64,000 nt of DNA from CAYPPG01 sp964412555 (GCA_964412555.1 CAYPPG010000012.1:62001-126000); one strand, 5' to 3'. Positions 1 through 9,560 are shown, counted from the stretch's first letter. Numbers and translations are program-made. The notes: generated by a model from the sequence alone, not told the origin.

Positions 1-2
1 AA

Positions 3-356
3 ACAAAATACAGACGTTCTCCCATCGTCGATGAACAAGTTGAAATACAATCAGCGGTCTTTGATTCTTTCGAGGAAGAACCGCCGGAAATAACCACTGA
101 TATGAATGTGGTGCTGGATCTCGATTTAGAGATTCGAGTGGAACTAGGAAAAACCACTAGAACGGTACGCGAAGTGTTGGAATTGGGAGCCGGTTCGGTG
201 ATCGAATTAAATCGCTTTAATGGGGAACCTGTGGATTTATTGGTCAATAAAAAGTATTTTGCCAAAGGGGAAATGATTGTTATTACCGGCGAGAATTTTG
301 GCGTGCGCGTGACCGATATCTCTTCCGTCAAGGAAATTATCGAGGCCTTGAAATAG
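3..356 (+). CDS. fliN: Flagellar motor switch protein FliN, 5'-truncated by window edge
   Basis: The frame is open from base 3 to the TAG at 354-356, so the start lies outside the window and 117 residues are visible. The last ~75 residues form a SpoA/FliN C-terminal domain: a short LDLEIRVELG strand, the REVLELGAGSVIEL stretch, then GEPVDLLVN and the terminal NFGVRVTDI motif, all diagnostic of FliN/FliY. FliN is a component of the cytoplasmic C-ring that sets flagellar rotation direction and aids export. The acidic, low-complexity sequence before the domain fits the usual FliN N-terminal linker. It is the only flagellar gene in view, so a flagellar operon probably lies to the left. A type III secretion SctQ homologue is a less likely alternative. 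Confidence 0.88.
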   Translation, partial: TKYRRSPIVDEQVEIQSAVFDSFEEEPPEITTDMNVVLDLDLEIRVELGKTTRTVREVLELGAGSVIELNRFNGEPVDLLVNKKYFAKGEMIVITGENFGVRVTDISSVKEIIEALK

Positions 357-454
357 CGGTTCTCCATTCTTACTCCATAAAATCATTCATAAAAAAATGA
401 ATAAAAAGAGTGGCAAAGGCATGACGATGGCATGTCTTTGATGCTGAATGCGCT

Positions 455-656
455 CAGCAGGGGCAGACTTCGCTTGCCCCTGTTACCCGGTGGAATGCGA
501 TTTAGTTGGGGCAGACTTCGCTTGCCCCTGTTACCCGGTGGAATGCGATTTAGTTGGGGCAGACTTCGCTTGCCCCTGTTACCCGGTGGAATGCGATTTA
601 GTTGGGGTAGATTTCGCTTGCCCCTGTTACCCGGTGGAATGCGATTCAGTAGGAGG
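455..656. repeat. Four tandem copies of a 48-bp hairpin repeat
   Basis: Four nearly identical 48-bp units run head to tail, followed by a degenerate start of a fifth. Each unit contains the arms GGGGCA and TGCCCC around a short loop, so each can fold as a hairpin, followed by a constant tail reading TGTTACCCGGTGGAATGCG. The fourth unit has a C-to-T change in its left arm. The 48-bp period keeps several frames open through the array, but the predicted peptides are pure repeats with no independent support as proteins. The array occupies most of the gap between fliN and the next gene. Confidence 0.9.
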
Positions 657-696
657 AGACTTTTTTTTTCTTTGCCACTCGCTAGAAATTCTTTTT

Positions 697-942
697 TTAT
701 GAAAGAGAAGTGAAGCGGACTGTTTGTTTTTGAGTGGAAACCTTGATTCCCTTATGCGTCAAACCGACACCGGTAAACAATCCACCTAGCCATTGCAGCG
801 TTTCCACTAATTTAGGAACCCAATCAGGACATGGCTCTCCTGCCCATATGCCGAACAATCGCTCCACAATCAAGGCGGCCAACAACAATGCCGCTCCGAT
901 ACTTGTTTTTTTGTTGTTCATCCATTTCCAGATTTCTGTCAT
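697..942 (-). CDS. Small membrane protein, unknown function
   Basis: The predicted 81-residue protein starts at MTEIWKW, chosen because AGAAAGGA lies 8-10 bases upstream; a start eight codons earlier has no such site. A hydrophobic segment at about residues 12-32 (ending near the GIWAGEP stretch) suggests one membrane span. A second moderately hydrophobic stretch (LQWLGGLFTGVGL) follows. The size and layout resemble small phage-type holin or membrane accessory proteins, but no neighbouring phage genes support that. No function is assigned. Confidence 0.5.
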   Translation of the reverse strand: MTEIWKWMNNKKTSIGAALLLAALIVERLFGIWAGEPCPDWVPKLVETLQWLGGLFTGVGLTHKGIKVSTQKQTVRFTSLS

Positions 943-1237
943 GAGCTTTTTCCTTTCTGTGTTCAATGTGCTTGGACAGGATGTTCATCTCATAAAGCAA
1001 CACTGTCCTCTACTATTAGGAAAGAAACCGCAGAAATTTATCATTATTGTGGAGGAGAAAATATTTTTTCGCTTTTTTAAAGGAGTACATGAACAATGTG
1101 ATTTCTATGAATAAGATTAATACAGATTTTCATTCAGATTGACACGAATATTTATTATGAATAATGTATGAGCTCTATGTGAAACACTTTTGTAAAAAAA
1201 CAGCTGTGGAAGATTCACACTGAAACGTTCAAACAAG

Positions 1238-4200
1238 ATGAAATTCATCAGCGGCGATATAGGATTTCGATCCATTCATTGTTTCATTCTTCTTTTTGTA
1301 ATGGTTATTTTGTTGGGGAATCCTTGTGGCTTTGCAGAGAAAGTTAAACGGGAACTGCAAGAAAATACCCCCACTCCAACGGATAGTACTCCCGAAGATA
1401 CTTCAACGCCTATTCCAATATATTTGAAAACCCCCACACAACAACCATTCGATTCGCCGACTCCATTACCGCCTCCGACGTGGACTTTCACGGTAACGGT
1501 AGAAAAAAGCCCGACTCCTTCTTTTACCCCGACACCTCGAGATACCAATACTCCCGTTCCCCCGACGCAAGTTTCAGATCCCCCAAATCCTTCACCTACT
1601 TTTACGTTTTCACCCACTTTTACTCCGGAGGAATCCGATCATGCTTCGGATGATAGTGGAGAGATGAAACCGACTTACACTCCCACTCCTTCAGCTCCTC
1701 TTGAACCGATGGAGACATATCTGCCTACCTCTACCCCCACAAATTCGCCGTTGGCAACAAATACTCCCACTCATACCTATACTTTTACAGTAACAAAAAC
1801 CAATACTCCAACGTGGACTCCAACCTCCACATATTCATTTACACCGACAGAAACAAATACTCCTTCCATTACGCCGACGTGGACAATTACTTCAACCAAT
1901 ACTCCAAGGGAGGGGAATCATGCACCCATAATCTCCATTCATCCAGCGGAGGTTGGAATGGTTTTGTGTGGAGAGCGCCGAATCCTATCTCTTGTTATCA
2001 CAGATCAAGAACATGATCCTGTTACGATTTCTTTGTCAGACAATGCGCCAGCCAAATTGGATCATTACGCGGCATTTGGAGGCATCGTTTTTCAGGATAT
2101 CGTCTTGGATACGGATCGAGAGACTGATTGCTATTCGTTTTCCATATTTGCTTATGATGGAAGCCATTGCAGCGTTAAAGAAGTTCGATTTATCTTAGTG
2201 GAGGCTTATCCGACGGTCACACCAACACCTTCGCAGACACAAACACCCACTCTCACACCGACATGCACTTTCACAGAGACAGCGACTCATACTTTTACAC
2301 GAACTCCTACGATAACATTTACTTGCACATCGACATGTACGATAACCTTAACTCCTACTTTAATAGTGACTTATACAGTTCCACCCACATTAACCCCTTC
2401 ACGAACTTTTTCTCCCTCTCCGACTTGTACTTCGACACCCACTATTTCCCCTACTTGCATCTCAACCAAGACACCTTCCTGTACACCCACTCCGAGTTTT
2501 ACTTTGACACATACGGCGACACATACACCGACTTACACATCCACACCGACGATAACATCTTCCCCAACAAATACGGTTACCTATACTCCTACTTTTACAC
2601 CCACCCAAACATGTTTACCGTCCTTTACGAGTACCTTGACTCCTTCATTTACTTCGACAAAGACGATGTCTCCAACGAAGACCACTACAGTATCCCCGAC
2701 TGCTACTTTCACTGAAATACCGACCAGTACTGCGACATTGACGATTCCCCCTTCTTTTACAATTACTTCCGTTCCAACTTTGACGCCGTTTCCCACCTTT
2801 ACTGTAATGCCTAAAACAAGTGCGCCTATTCTCGACAAAATACCGGATTTGCGGATTGTGTGCAGGCAGCCGGCGGTTGATTTGCTGAAACTCGATGAAT
2901 ACGTTCATGATGGGGATACTCCGAAAAAAGATTTAGTATGGTCAATTCAATCCGAAAAAGACGCCCCAACTGTAGTCGTTGATTGGAAGCGATGTCTCTC
3001 GATTTTCGATTCTTCACACGTAGGTGTATATCCGGCGACAGTTTCTGTATCCGACGGTCATGCAACGGCGTCGCAGATTCTACAAATCAAGGTTTCTCAT
3101 TTTCTCATTTCGCCCTTTTGTTTCGCTTCTCCGATTATCCTTAGCGTATCGGAAATCTATCGGACTCCTTTTTCATTGTATGATGGAATTATTCCTCGTG
3201 ATTTCCCACGGGCATGTATTCGCTTTGAGTTGAAAAAACCGTTGCCGGCTGGTATTGCGGAAGTGGAGATCTTGGAGGATGGTTCTCTTCAAATCCACGC
3301 GGAGGAAAATCCGCCACACAGACCGGTATTATTGCCGGTTTTGGCATACTATCAAACGTACACGCCTACTCCTATACAAAACAATACACCGACGGTACAA
3401 CCTCCGCAAAAAACAGCGACTCCTTCCTGCACTCCTACTCGAATCCCGGATTTGGTTTTTCAAACAAGCGATGATGTTATCGCATTCATCCAACAGAATG
3501 TCGAATCTGTGGGAAAAGGACCGATCGATTTGCAATGTGCGGATTTCAATCATGACGGGTATCCGGATTTCGTTACAGCGAATTACGATAGCGATACAGC
3601 CACAATATTGCTGAGCGATGATCAGAGTTATGAGAGGCGGGATGTTTGGAGTGGTGAAGGATGCTGCAATGTTTTCACTCCGGATATCCAAGGAGATGGA
3701 TGGGATGATTTGGTAACGCTAAGCGCAATTGATTCAACCCTTTCTGTCTATCTCGGCAGTCAAGAATCCCCACTTTTATTATCAGATCAAATGATCCTAT
3801 TCGAAGGGTATCCCTTTCCTGAAGAGCAATTGAATCGATCCAGAATCCGTTTGTTGGCGGCCGGATGCTTTGGGGAAGCCGGCGAAACAATGTTTTGTAT
3901 TGGGAATCTGGAATCTTTTGATCTCTATTCGCTCGATGATGATGGAAAAATGATAATTGAGGGCAGGGAATTCATCGATTTCGAACCGATTCAATTGTGG
4001 GCAGCCGATTTGAACAAGGATGGAATCGAGGAATTGGTGGTATCGCATGCGAGACCTTCGGGACTGTCCGTTTTTTCATTTCAGTCCGAGACAATGAAAT
4101 TGATTTTTTATTCCAACCTTGATATCACGTTCCCCGGAAATATCCCCGAGGGATTATTTGTTAAAGATGTCAATGCAGATTCCTATCCGGATGTTGTTGT

Positions 4201-4582
4201 CTTCTTATCGGATCGGCGGATGCTCATCTTGTTCGGTGGAGAAACATACGACCTCGTGGCGCAACCTGTACCGGATGCGCAAATGGTGATTCATGATTTG
4301 ACTGTGGGAGATTTCAATCATGATAACATTGATGAAATTCTGTTGGCGGGATTGGATATTCAAAACGCGAAGCCGGTTCTTACGGCGTTCAGCGGGAAAC
4401 GTCTTGGACAATACACCGATTTGGACCGCGTATACATCGATAGGCCGTATCCTCTCCATCAAATTTTTTCACTATCGACATGCGATCTCAATCGCGATGG
4501 CTCACTCGATTTGGCGCTGGCAGACCGGGTAAGTGGTTGTGTTATGGTTTATTTAAACTTGCTTGCTGGGAGGGGAGGTTAA
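1238..4582 (+). CDS. Large secreted Thr/Pro-rich protein with C-terminal FG-GAP repeats
   Basis: The 1114-residue product has an N-terminal signal peptide (hydrophobic core at about residues 14-30, then GFAEK). Residues ~40-230 and ~330-535 are dominated by Thr-Pro and Ser-Pro dipeptides with scattered aromatic residues (TPTPS, TPTWTPTS), typical of extended surface linkers. Between and after them lie cadherin- or Ig-like modules (about 235-325 and 545-620). From about residue 770 onward there are FG-GAP/VCBS-type repeats with Ca-binding loops such as DFNHDGYPDF, DLNKDGIEEL and DLNRDGSLDLA, predicting a beta-propeller. It is probably exported and exposed at the surface. The ligand is unknown. 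The gene stands alone, with no clear ribosome-binding site before its ATG. Confidence 0.85.
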   Translation: MKFISGDIGFRSIHCFILLFVMVILLGNPCGFAEKVKRELQENTPTPTDSTPEDTSTPIPIYLKTPTQQPFDSPTPLPPPTWTFTVTVEKSPTPSFTPTPRDTNTPVPPTQVSDPPNPSPTFTFSPTFTPEESDHASDDSGEMKPTYTPTPSAPLEPMETYLPTSTPTNSPLATNTPTHTYTFTVTKTNTPTWTPTSTYSFTPTETNTPSITPTWTITSTNTPREGNHAPIISIHPAEVGMVLCGERRILSLVITDQEHDPVTISLSDNAPAKLDHYAAFGGIVFQDIVLDTDRETDCYSFSIFAYDGSHCSVKEVRFILVEAYPTVTPTPSQTQTPTLTPTCTFTETATHTFTRTPTITFTCTSTCTITLTPTLIVTYTVPPTLTPSRTFSPSPTCTSTPTISPTCISTKTPSCTPTPSFTLTHTATHTPTYTSTPTITSSPTNTVTYTPTFTPTQTCLPSFTSTLTPSFTSTKTMSPTKTTTVSPTATFTEIPTSTATLTIPPSFTITSVPTLTPFPTFTVMPKTSAPILDKIPDLRIVCRQPAVDLLKLDEYVHDGDTPKKDLVWSIQSEKDAPTVVVDWKRCLSIFDSSHVGVYPATVSVSDGHATASQILQIKVSHFLISPFCFASPIILSVSEIYRTPFSLYDGIIPRDFPRACIRFELKKPLPAGIAEVEILEDGSLQIHAEENPPHRPVLLPVLAYYQTYTPTPIQNNTPTVQPPQKTATPSCTPTRIPDLVFQTSDDVIAFIQQNVESVGKGPIDLQCADFNHDGYPDFVTANYDSDTATILLSDDQSYERRDVWSGEGCCNVFTPDIQGDGWDDLVTLSAIDSTLSVYLGSQESPLLLSDQMILFEGYPFPEEQLNRSRIRLLAAGCFGEAGETMFCIGNLESFDLYSLDDDGKMIIEGREFIDFEPIQLWAADLNKDGIEELVVSHARPSGLSVFSFQSETMKLIFYSNLDITFPGNIPEGLFVKDVNADSYPDVVVFLSDRRMLILFGGETYDLVAQPVPDAQMVIHDLTVGDFNHDNIDEILLAGLDIQNAKPVLTAFSGKRLGQYTDLDRVYIDRPYPLHQIFSLSTCDLNRDGSLDLALADRVSGCVMVYLNLLAGRGG

Positions 4583-4594
4583 ACAAAACTGCTT

Positions 4595-4804
4595 TTGACG
4601 GTAAGCGCAGAGACTTTCGGGTTGGATGATGCCTTGCCAACCACTGCATGCATAAATGCAGAATCGAGACAAACAATGGAACGTTTTTCTTGTCCGTACT
4701 TGAAGAGTGAGGCTGAACTTACTGAAGAGAGAGAACAGTATATCACCGAACTACTGGATTATCACGGCTTACGTAGCGAGAAAGTTGGTTGTAGGAGAAA
4801 TTGA
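4595..4804 (+). CDS. Short ORF upstream of DUF2283 gene, possibly a toxin remnant
   Basis: This 69-codon frame opens with TTG and stops immediately before the ATG of the DUF2283 gene. The only suggestive part is LTEEREQYITELL, which loosely recalls the LTEERW-x-HI start of phage-Barnase/EndoU-like nucleases often found beside small antitoxin-like genes. The rest matches nothing I recognise. It may be a decayed partner of the next gene or simply noncoding DNA. Confidence 0.25.
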   Translation: MTVSAETFGLDDALPTTACINAESRQTMERFSCPYLKSEAELTEEREQYITELLDYHGLRSEKVGCRRN

Positions 4805-5041
4805 ATGGAAGCGAACCTAAAGTTCAGATACGACCGCGAAGCGGACATTCTTTGCATCGACAAGTGCCCTCCCTATTCAGAACAAGATTCGGAGGAACTC
4901 GGTGATGAAATCATCGCCCGCCTCAATCCGAAAACCGGTGAAATTGAAAATCTTGAGATTCTTTTCTTCTCAACCCGTCTGCTACGGAAGGATGTGTTTG
5001 AACTGCCAATAACTGCAGAAATGAGGATTCCAGTAAGATAA
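4805..5041 (+). CDS. DUF2283 family protein, orphan
   Basis: The 78-residue product has the DUF2283 pattern: an N-terminal LKFRYDREADILCI strand pair, a central run GDEIIARLNPKTGEIENLEIL, split here by the usual turn residues, and a short C-terminal helix region. Such proteins are usually encoded beside DUF4258 or other small RelE-like proteins and are suspected antitoxins, though biochemical evidence is sparse. Here no intact partner is present; only a doubtful fragment lies directly upstream. GGAGA four bases before the ATG supports the start. Confidence 0.75.
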   Translation: MEANLKFRYDREADILCIDKCPPYSEQDSEELGDEIIARLNPKTGEIENLEILFFSTRLLRKDVFELPITAEMRIPVR

Positions 5042-5147
5042 AATATTTATTTCACCGGCTGAACCTCTCCCCAATCAATTTCCCAAACCATCGATGGGAT
5101 AGGATAACAGTTGACCGTTTCCCCATTGCGGAATTGAGCTCAATTGA

Positions 5148-5681
5148 TTATGGCTCGTCCCAATAGAGCCAATAATGAATGTTATAATTATTTTTCGTGT
5201 ATATTGTCTCCGGAAATGCTTCCTCATTACCTCCATACCGCCGAATTCTACCACTGAACAAATAAACCGTTTCAGGGAGAATCGGAACGGTTTGTTTGAT
5301 GTTTGTTCTGTAATGATAACTTCCATACAGAATACCCTTAATGTGTAAAACCGTATCGTGGGTATCATTAATCACGATGGTTTCAGTATCTTTTTGGGGA
5401 CGAATTTCTTGCCGCTGATCCGATTGAAAAGTATAGTCTAGATTTCCATAAAGTTTATACTTCATACAAAAGGGTTCAGATTCTTTGATCGTTACAATAA
5501 AAACATCTGTCGTAGAGTAGTGGAGGAAAAAAAGAATCAACAGGAAACCACTATAAAAAAGCATTGTAAGAACCAAGAAAATTCGCCTTTTCTTCTTCAT
5601 ATAAAAATAGATACAGATCACAAAACAGGACAAGATATAGAAGAACGACAAGATTCCAATTATAGAGTCGGGAACGATCAT
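5148..5681 (-). CDS. Hypothetical membrane protein
   Basis: The 177-residue product has two hydrophobic helices at about residues 6-27 and 33-53, separated by the basic turn MKKKRR. An extracytoplasmic-looking, beta-rich C-terminal part of ~120 residues follows with many Tyr and Thr. The arrangement suggests an inner-membrane anchor with a periplasmic domain. It lies 18 bases downstream of ppc on the same strand, so it may be co-transcribed with ppc. No family is recognised. Confidence 0.6.
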   Translation of the reverse strand: MIVPDSIIGILSFFYILSCFVICIYFYMKKKRRIFLVLTMLFYSGFLLILFFLHYSTTDVFIVTIKESEPFCMKYKLYGNLDYTFQSDQRQEIRPQKDTETIVINDTHDTVLHIKGILYGSYHYRTNIKQTVPILPETVYLFSGRIRRYGGNEEAFPETIYTKNNYNIHYWLYWDEP

Positions 5682-5699
5682 ACCAATTTAACCCCCCAT

Positions 5700-8546
5700 T
5701 CACCCCGTACTCTGCATCGCCGCCGCCACCCCCGTCAGGCTCAACAGCATGGCATCTTTCCATTGCTCTTCGTCTTGCACAGCAACATCTTTTTTCGGAT
5801 CGCATACATCCAACAACGCGACTTGGAGCTTGTTCAACACCGCCACGATGGGATTTCGAAAGTCAATGGTGTGTTTGACGATGGTAAAATGAGTGTGCTC
5901 ATTCCCTTCACGAATTTTTTGAATCCAATGTTCTGTTTTTATGAACTCCGCTTCGATCATACCGTGCAACCGACCGCGCAATTCCTCGGATTCAACCCGT
6001 GAGGCATACCAGGAAGCGGTGGGTAGGTGGGTTCGTAAGAGTTCGATTTTGGCATTATCCAGCACCAGCTGAAACAAGTTCCAGTGTTTATACATCTCTC
6101 TCAACATCGGTAGGTTTTCTTCGTTTTCTCCCGCCAGATGTTCCAACGCGCTACCCACTCCATACCATCCGGGCACCAGGTATCGGCTCTGAACCCAGGC
6201 GAACACCCATGGAATCGCGCGGAGATCCTCCATCCCCACCATCGATCCTCCTGTCCGGGACACCGGACGCGACGCGATCGGCAGTTGGCTGATATACGAA
6301 ATGGGGGTGGCATCCACATAGAACGGGAAAAAATCTTCATTCTCATAAATGAGTGAGCGATACGTATCCCTCGAAAAATCCGCCATCGCCTGCATTCTCT
6401 CGTTCCATTCATCCCGCACCGGTTTATGATTCTCAACATTCGACGCCAGAAGAACAGCCCCCACGATCTGTTCCAAATGCCGATGCGCGATGGGGGCAAA
6501 ACTGTAGCGGAACGAGATAATCTCGCCTTGTTCCGTAAACCGGATCTTCCCGTTCAAACTGTGCGGAGGCTGGGTTCGAATCGCCAAGTACGCGCGGCCG
6601 CCTCCCCGGCCGACCGTTCCCCCTCGGCCATGAAAGAAGCGTATATCCACGCCGAATTCCTCACCGATTTCAGAGAGCGACTGTTGGGCATTATGCAAAG
6701 ACCAGTTCGCCGACATATATCCGCCGTCTTTGCTGCTGTCGGAATACCCCAACATGATTTCTTGGAAATTATTTCTCTTCTTTAAATGTACAAAATATAA
6801 TGGATTCTCAAACAGTTGCCGCATCAATCCTTCACTGCGTTCCAAATCATCGATGGTCTCAAAGAGGGGAACCACATCCAGATCGCTCTCCAACACCTGT
6901 TCTCCCCATTCTGTCTTCAACCGCACTAGTCCGGTCTCTTTCGCTAGGACCAGTACCTCCAGCACATCGCTGATCGAGTGCGTCATACTCACGATGTAAG
7001 ATTGCACCGATTCTTCGGACAAAATATGCTGGCTGTGACGGATGACTTCGAAAACCTGCAGCAAATTCGTTGCCGTTTCCGATCCCTGCCAAAATCGGGG
7101 CAATAAAGGCCGGGGATCGTTCAATTCCTGAGTCAGCAACTCGATTTTTTCCTCTTCACTCAGCTCCGAATAGATTTGTTTCGGAGGAAGGCGATGCGCC
7201 GCACGGAACATTTCATCCAGAACTTCTTCATGCACCGAACTATGTTGCCGGATATCCAACGCCGCCAAGTGAAAACCGAATGTCTTTACTTGAATAATTA
7301 AATCGGCCAGGGATCCTTCATACGCCAGCGAATCCATTCCACTTTCGGCAAAACTGCTTTGAATCAGGATCAGATCCTCCAGCAGTTCCTTCCAATGGGA
7401 ATACGCGGTAGGTGGGGGCGCATCATACTCGCCCAGGATCTGCAGATTCTGTAAATCTTTCATATGGTACAATGTAGACTTTAGTTTTCGCCGAATATAC
7501 ATCAACTTCAGAGCATACGGCTCATGCTGGAAGCGTTGCAGAATGCGTTGTGGAATTGCTATTCTTTCTTTTTCTGCCTCCAGCGAATCCCGTAACTCCC
7601 GGCTGGCGGGAATCAATCTATCACTGTGGGTATATTTTTGGATCAAGCGGTTCACACGATGGATATAAATTTCCAAAATTTTCCTTCTATGAAAAAGCAG
7701 AGTCTGCCAGGTCACATCCGGAGTTACTTTGGGATTGCCGTCCCGGTCGCCGCCTACCCAAGACCGGTATTTAAGAAAAATCGGGATGTCGAAGGTGTCT
7801 TCCGGATACACCTTTTTCAACGCATACCGAACATCGCGATACAGCCATACCACCAAGTCAAAGATCGTATGCTCGATGAAATACACCGCATTTTGACTTT
7901 CATCACGGACGGTGATCTCTGTCCGATTCAATTCTTCCGTCAGCCATAGGGAAGTCAACAATCGCTCCAGGTCTTCTTCCAGGTATTGTTGATAATTGAT
8001 GGACTTATCGAGTTTCCCGATCGCTTCCGACTGTTTGATCTCAAACAGCATGTGCGCAATGCTTTCCAACTTGTCCAAAACAGCGCGCCGCCGCGCTTCC
8101 GTCGGATGAGCTGTCAACGTGGGGCAGATATCGAGCCGGTTCAATAAATCCTGAATCGATTGCGCCGCGACCCCATTCTTTTTCAGCTGCGTAAAGGTAT
8201 CCAGAATCGATTCTTTCCGTGGATTCTCGCTACTCTGCTGTCGCATCCGATTGACTCGAATGATCTCCTTCTGCTCCGTCAAATTCAACAATTGAAATAA
8301 GATGGTATACGCGCGTAAAATCTTTTGCAGCACGATGGGATCCCGGATTTGCGGCATAATTCGAAACAAATCGGTAGGAGCAACATCGTCCTGATTCTCA
8401 TACAGTTTTCGAGCCAAGTCGACCAATTCCTTCCCGGCAACCCGCTCCAATACATTTCCCAACAACTGGTCCAGTTTTTGTATATCTTCACTATGAGACG
8501 GCGCCAACTGATAGTTCTCAGGCGCCAAATCCAAAAAAGCACTCAT
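5700..8546 (-). CDS. ppc: Phosphoenolpyruvate carboxylase
   Basis: This is a 948-residue bacterial-type PEP carboxylase, which forms oxaloacetate from PEP and bicarbonate to replenish the TCA cycle. Diagnostic sequences are TLTAHPTEARRR with the catalytic His at about residue 147, GYSDSSKDGGYMSANW, the Gly-rich loop FHGRGGTVGRGGG, and LRAIPWVFAWVQSRY. The protein ends in ...MQSTG, matching the conserved C-terminal xTG needed at the active site. Length is within the family range. The ATG at 8546 is preferred over a GTG four codons upstream because AGGTGAGG sits six bases before it. Cytoplasmic; no sign of damage. Confidence 0.97.
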   Translation of the reverse strand: MSAFLDLAPENYQLAPSHSEDIQKLDQLLGNVLERVAGKELVDLARKLYENQDDVAPTDLFRIMPQIRDPIVLQKILRAYTILFQLLNLTEQKEIIRVNRMRQQSSENPRKESILDTFTQLKKNGVAAQSIQDLLNRLDICPTLTAHPTEARRRAVLDKLESIAHMLFEIKQSEAIGKLDKSINYQQYLEEDLERLLTSLWLTEELNRTEITVRDESQNAVYFIEHTIFDLVVWLYRDVRYALKKVYPEDTFDIPIFLKYRSWVGGDRDGNPKVTPDVTWQTLLFHRRKILEIYIHRVNRLIQKYTHSDRLIPASRELRDSLEAEKERIAIPQRILQRFQHEPYALKLMYIRRKLKSTLYHMKDLQNLQILGEYDAPPPTAYSHWKELLEDLILIQSSFAESGMDSLAYEGSLADLIIQVKTFGFHLAALDIRQHSSVHEEVLDEMFRAAHRLPPKQIYSELSEEEKIELLTQELNDPRPLLPRFWQGSETATNLLQVFEVIRHSQHILSEESVQSYIVSMTHSISDVLEVLVLAKETGLVRLKTEWGEQVLESDLDVVPLFETIDDLERSEGLMRQLFENPLYFVHLKKRNNFQEIMLGYSDSSKDGGYMSANWSLHNAQQSLSEIGEEFGVDIRFFHGRGGTVGRGGGRAYLAIRTQPPHSLNGKIRFTEQGEIISFRYSFAPIAHRHLEQIVGAVLLASNVENHKPVRDEWNERMQAMADFSRDTYRSLIYENEDFFPFYVDATPISYISQLPIASRPVSRTGGSMVGMEDLRAIPWVFAWVQSRYLVPGWYGVGSALEHLAGENEENLPMLREMYKHWNLFQLVLDNAKIELLRTHLPTASWYASRVESEELRGRLHGMIEAEFIKTEHWIQKIREGNEHTHFTIVKHTIDFRNPIVAVLNKLQVALLDVCDPKKDVAVQDEEQWKDAMLLSLTGVAAAMQSTG

Positions 8547-8814
8547 GATATTCCTCACCTGTCTCAGGGATATTCTTGAGTCTTTATTGTAACAGCAACT
8601 CTTTGATTTCGGGTTAGGAGAGAATTGTGTGAACGAATCCTATGGTTGGATGAGATTTTACCGTGACGGATATTCACGAAATCGATTTGCTTACAAAGGC
8701 GTTCGAGACAATTCGCTGAAACAAAAGGAATGATTCGAAACCATGGTAAGGAATAATTGAATTTCAAGGAAAACAAGATATTCTATGAATAAGACTTCAG
8801 GAAAGGTAAAAACG

Positions 8815-9075
8815 ATGATCCAATCCACTTTGACAGGTAAAGGGCAAACTACGGTTCCTGCTCAAGTGCGCAATGCAATGAATCTAAAACCCAATCAAAA
8901 AATCCAATGGGAAATTCAACCGGACGGTACGGCTATTGTACGCCCTCAACCGAGCGCATTGGAACTGTTTGGAAGTTTGAAATCGGAAGTTTCCTTCCCT
9001 GGTATTAGCAAAGAAACAGAAGCGGCTCAGCGAGCGATGGCTGAGGAAGCAGCGAATGAAGGATTGGAATTCTAA
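8815..9075 (+). CDS. AbrB/MazE-type antitoxin of a VapBC-like pair
   Basis: The 86-residue product begins with the swapped-hairpin DNA-binding fold of the AbrB/SpoVT family: STLTGKGQTTVPAQVR, then LNLKP-type turn residues. An acidic C-terminal tail follows (AAQRAMAEEAANEG) that would wrap the toxin. The ATG at 8815 is chosen because AGGAAAGG lies seven bases upstream; an ATG ten codons earlier has poorer spacing. Its stop codon overlaps the start of the PIN-domain gene by one base, the normal translational coupling of such modules. By family it should neutralise the toxin and repress its own operon. Confidence 0.88.
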   Translation: MIQSTLTGKGQTTVPAQVRNAMNLKPNQKIQWEIQPDGTAIVRPQPSALELFGSLKSEVSFPGISKETEAAQRAMAEEAANEGLEF

Positions 9076-9491
9076 TGGCAGATCAACAATTGCTTGATAC
9101 CAATGTCCTTATTCGTTTTTTCACCGGAGAGCCACCGGCTCAGGCTCAACAGGCACATTCTTTGATCACAGAAGCAGATTCTGGAAAAATAATATTGGTT
9201 ATCCTTCCTGTAATCATAGCCGAAACGGTTTTTACGCTACAATCCTTTTACAAGTTGAAACCAAAAGATATTGCTGCACGTATTATGCTTTTTATACAAA
9301 GTCAAGGGATTCTAATGAAAGAAAAAAGCCGCATCCTGAATGCGCTTCAACGTTATGGTGATGGAAAAGCCGGTTTCATCGATGCCTACCTCGCTGCGGT
9401 TGCCACTGAAGAGGGGCTCCCCATTGCATCATTCGACAGAGATTTTGATAAATTTAAAGACATTTCCCGTATTGAACCGAACACCAGATGA
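9075..9491 (+). CDS. PIN-domain ribonuclease toxin, VapC-like
   Basis: The 138-residue PIN-domain protein shows the acidic metal-binding set: LLDTNVLIRF near the N terminus, an IIAETVFTL helix with Glu50, GFIDAYLAA, and SFDRDFDKF near the end. These positions chelate Mg in RNA-cleaving VapC toxins. Length is normal and no residue appears missing, so this is the one fully intact toxin-antitoxin pair in this accessory island. It is translationally coupled to the AbrB-like gene upstream. The RNA target cannot be inferred. Confidence 0.88.
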   Translation: MADQQLLDTNVLIRFFTGEPPAQAQQAHSLITEADSGKIILVILPVIIAETVFTLQSFYKLKPKDIAARIMLFIQSQGILMKEKSRILNALQRYGDGKAGFIDAYLAAVATEEGLPIASFDRDFDKFKDISRIEPNTR

Positions 9492-9560
9492 GTGAACGTG
9501 AATGGGCATGTTTATTCAGTAGAAAAAAGATATGCGAAATGAACTTCTAGGAGGTGTCGT

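Noticed and set aside
455..656. CRISPR-like array
   Set aside because: The 48-bp units are contiguous with no unique spacers between them and no cas genes are nearby; it is a plain tandem repeat.
432..713. Repeat-encoded proteins across the 48-bp array
   Set aside because: Several frames stay open only because the repeat period is a multiple of three; the peptides are exact repeats with no start signal or family.
697..942. Prophage holin
   Set aside because: The size and membrane segment fit, but no lysin, structural or integrase gene lies nearby.
2263..2715. Long alternative-frame ORFs within the Thr/Pro-rich gene
   Set aside because: They arise from the repetitive ACN/CCN codons of the real gene and have no start signals or coding character of their own.
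5042..5147. Gene fragment on the minus strand ending VWEIDWGEVQPVK
   Set aside because: A plausible protein tail is visible but has a stop shortly upstream and no recognisable body; it could be a relic, but the evidence is too thin to annotate.
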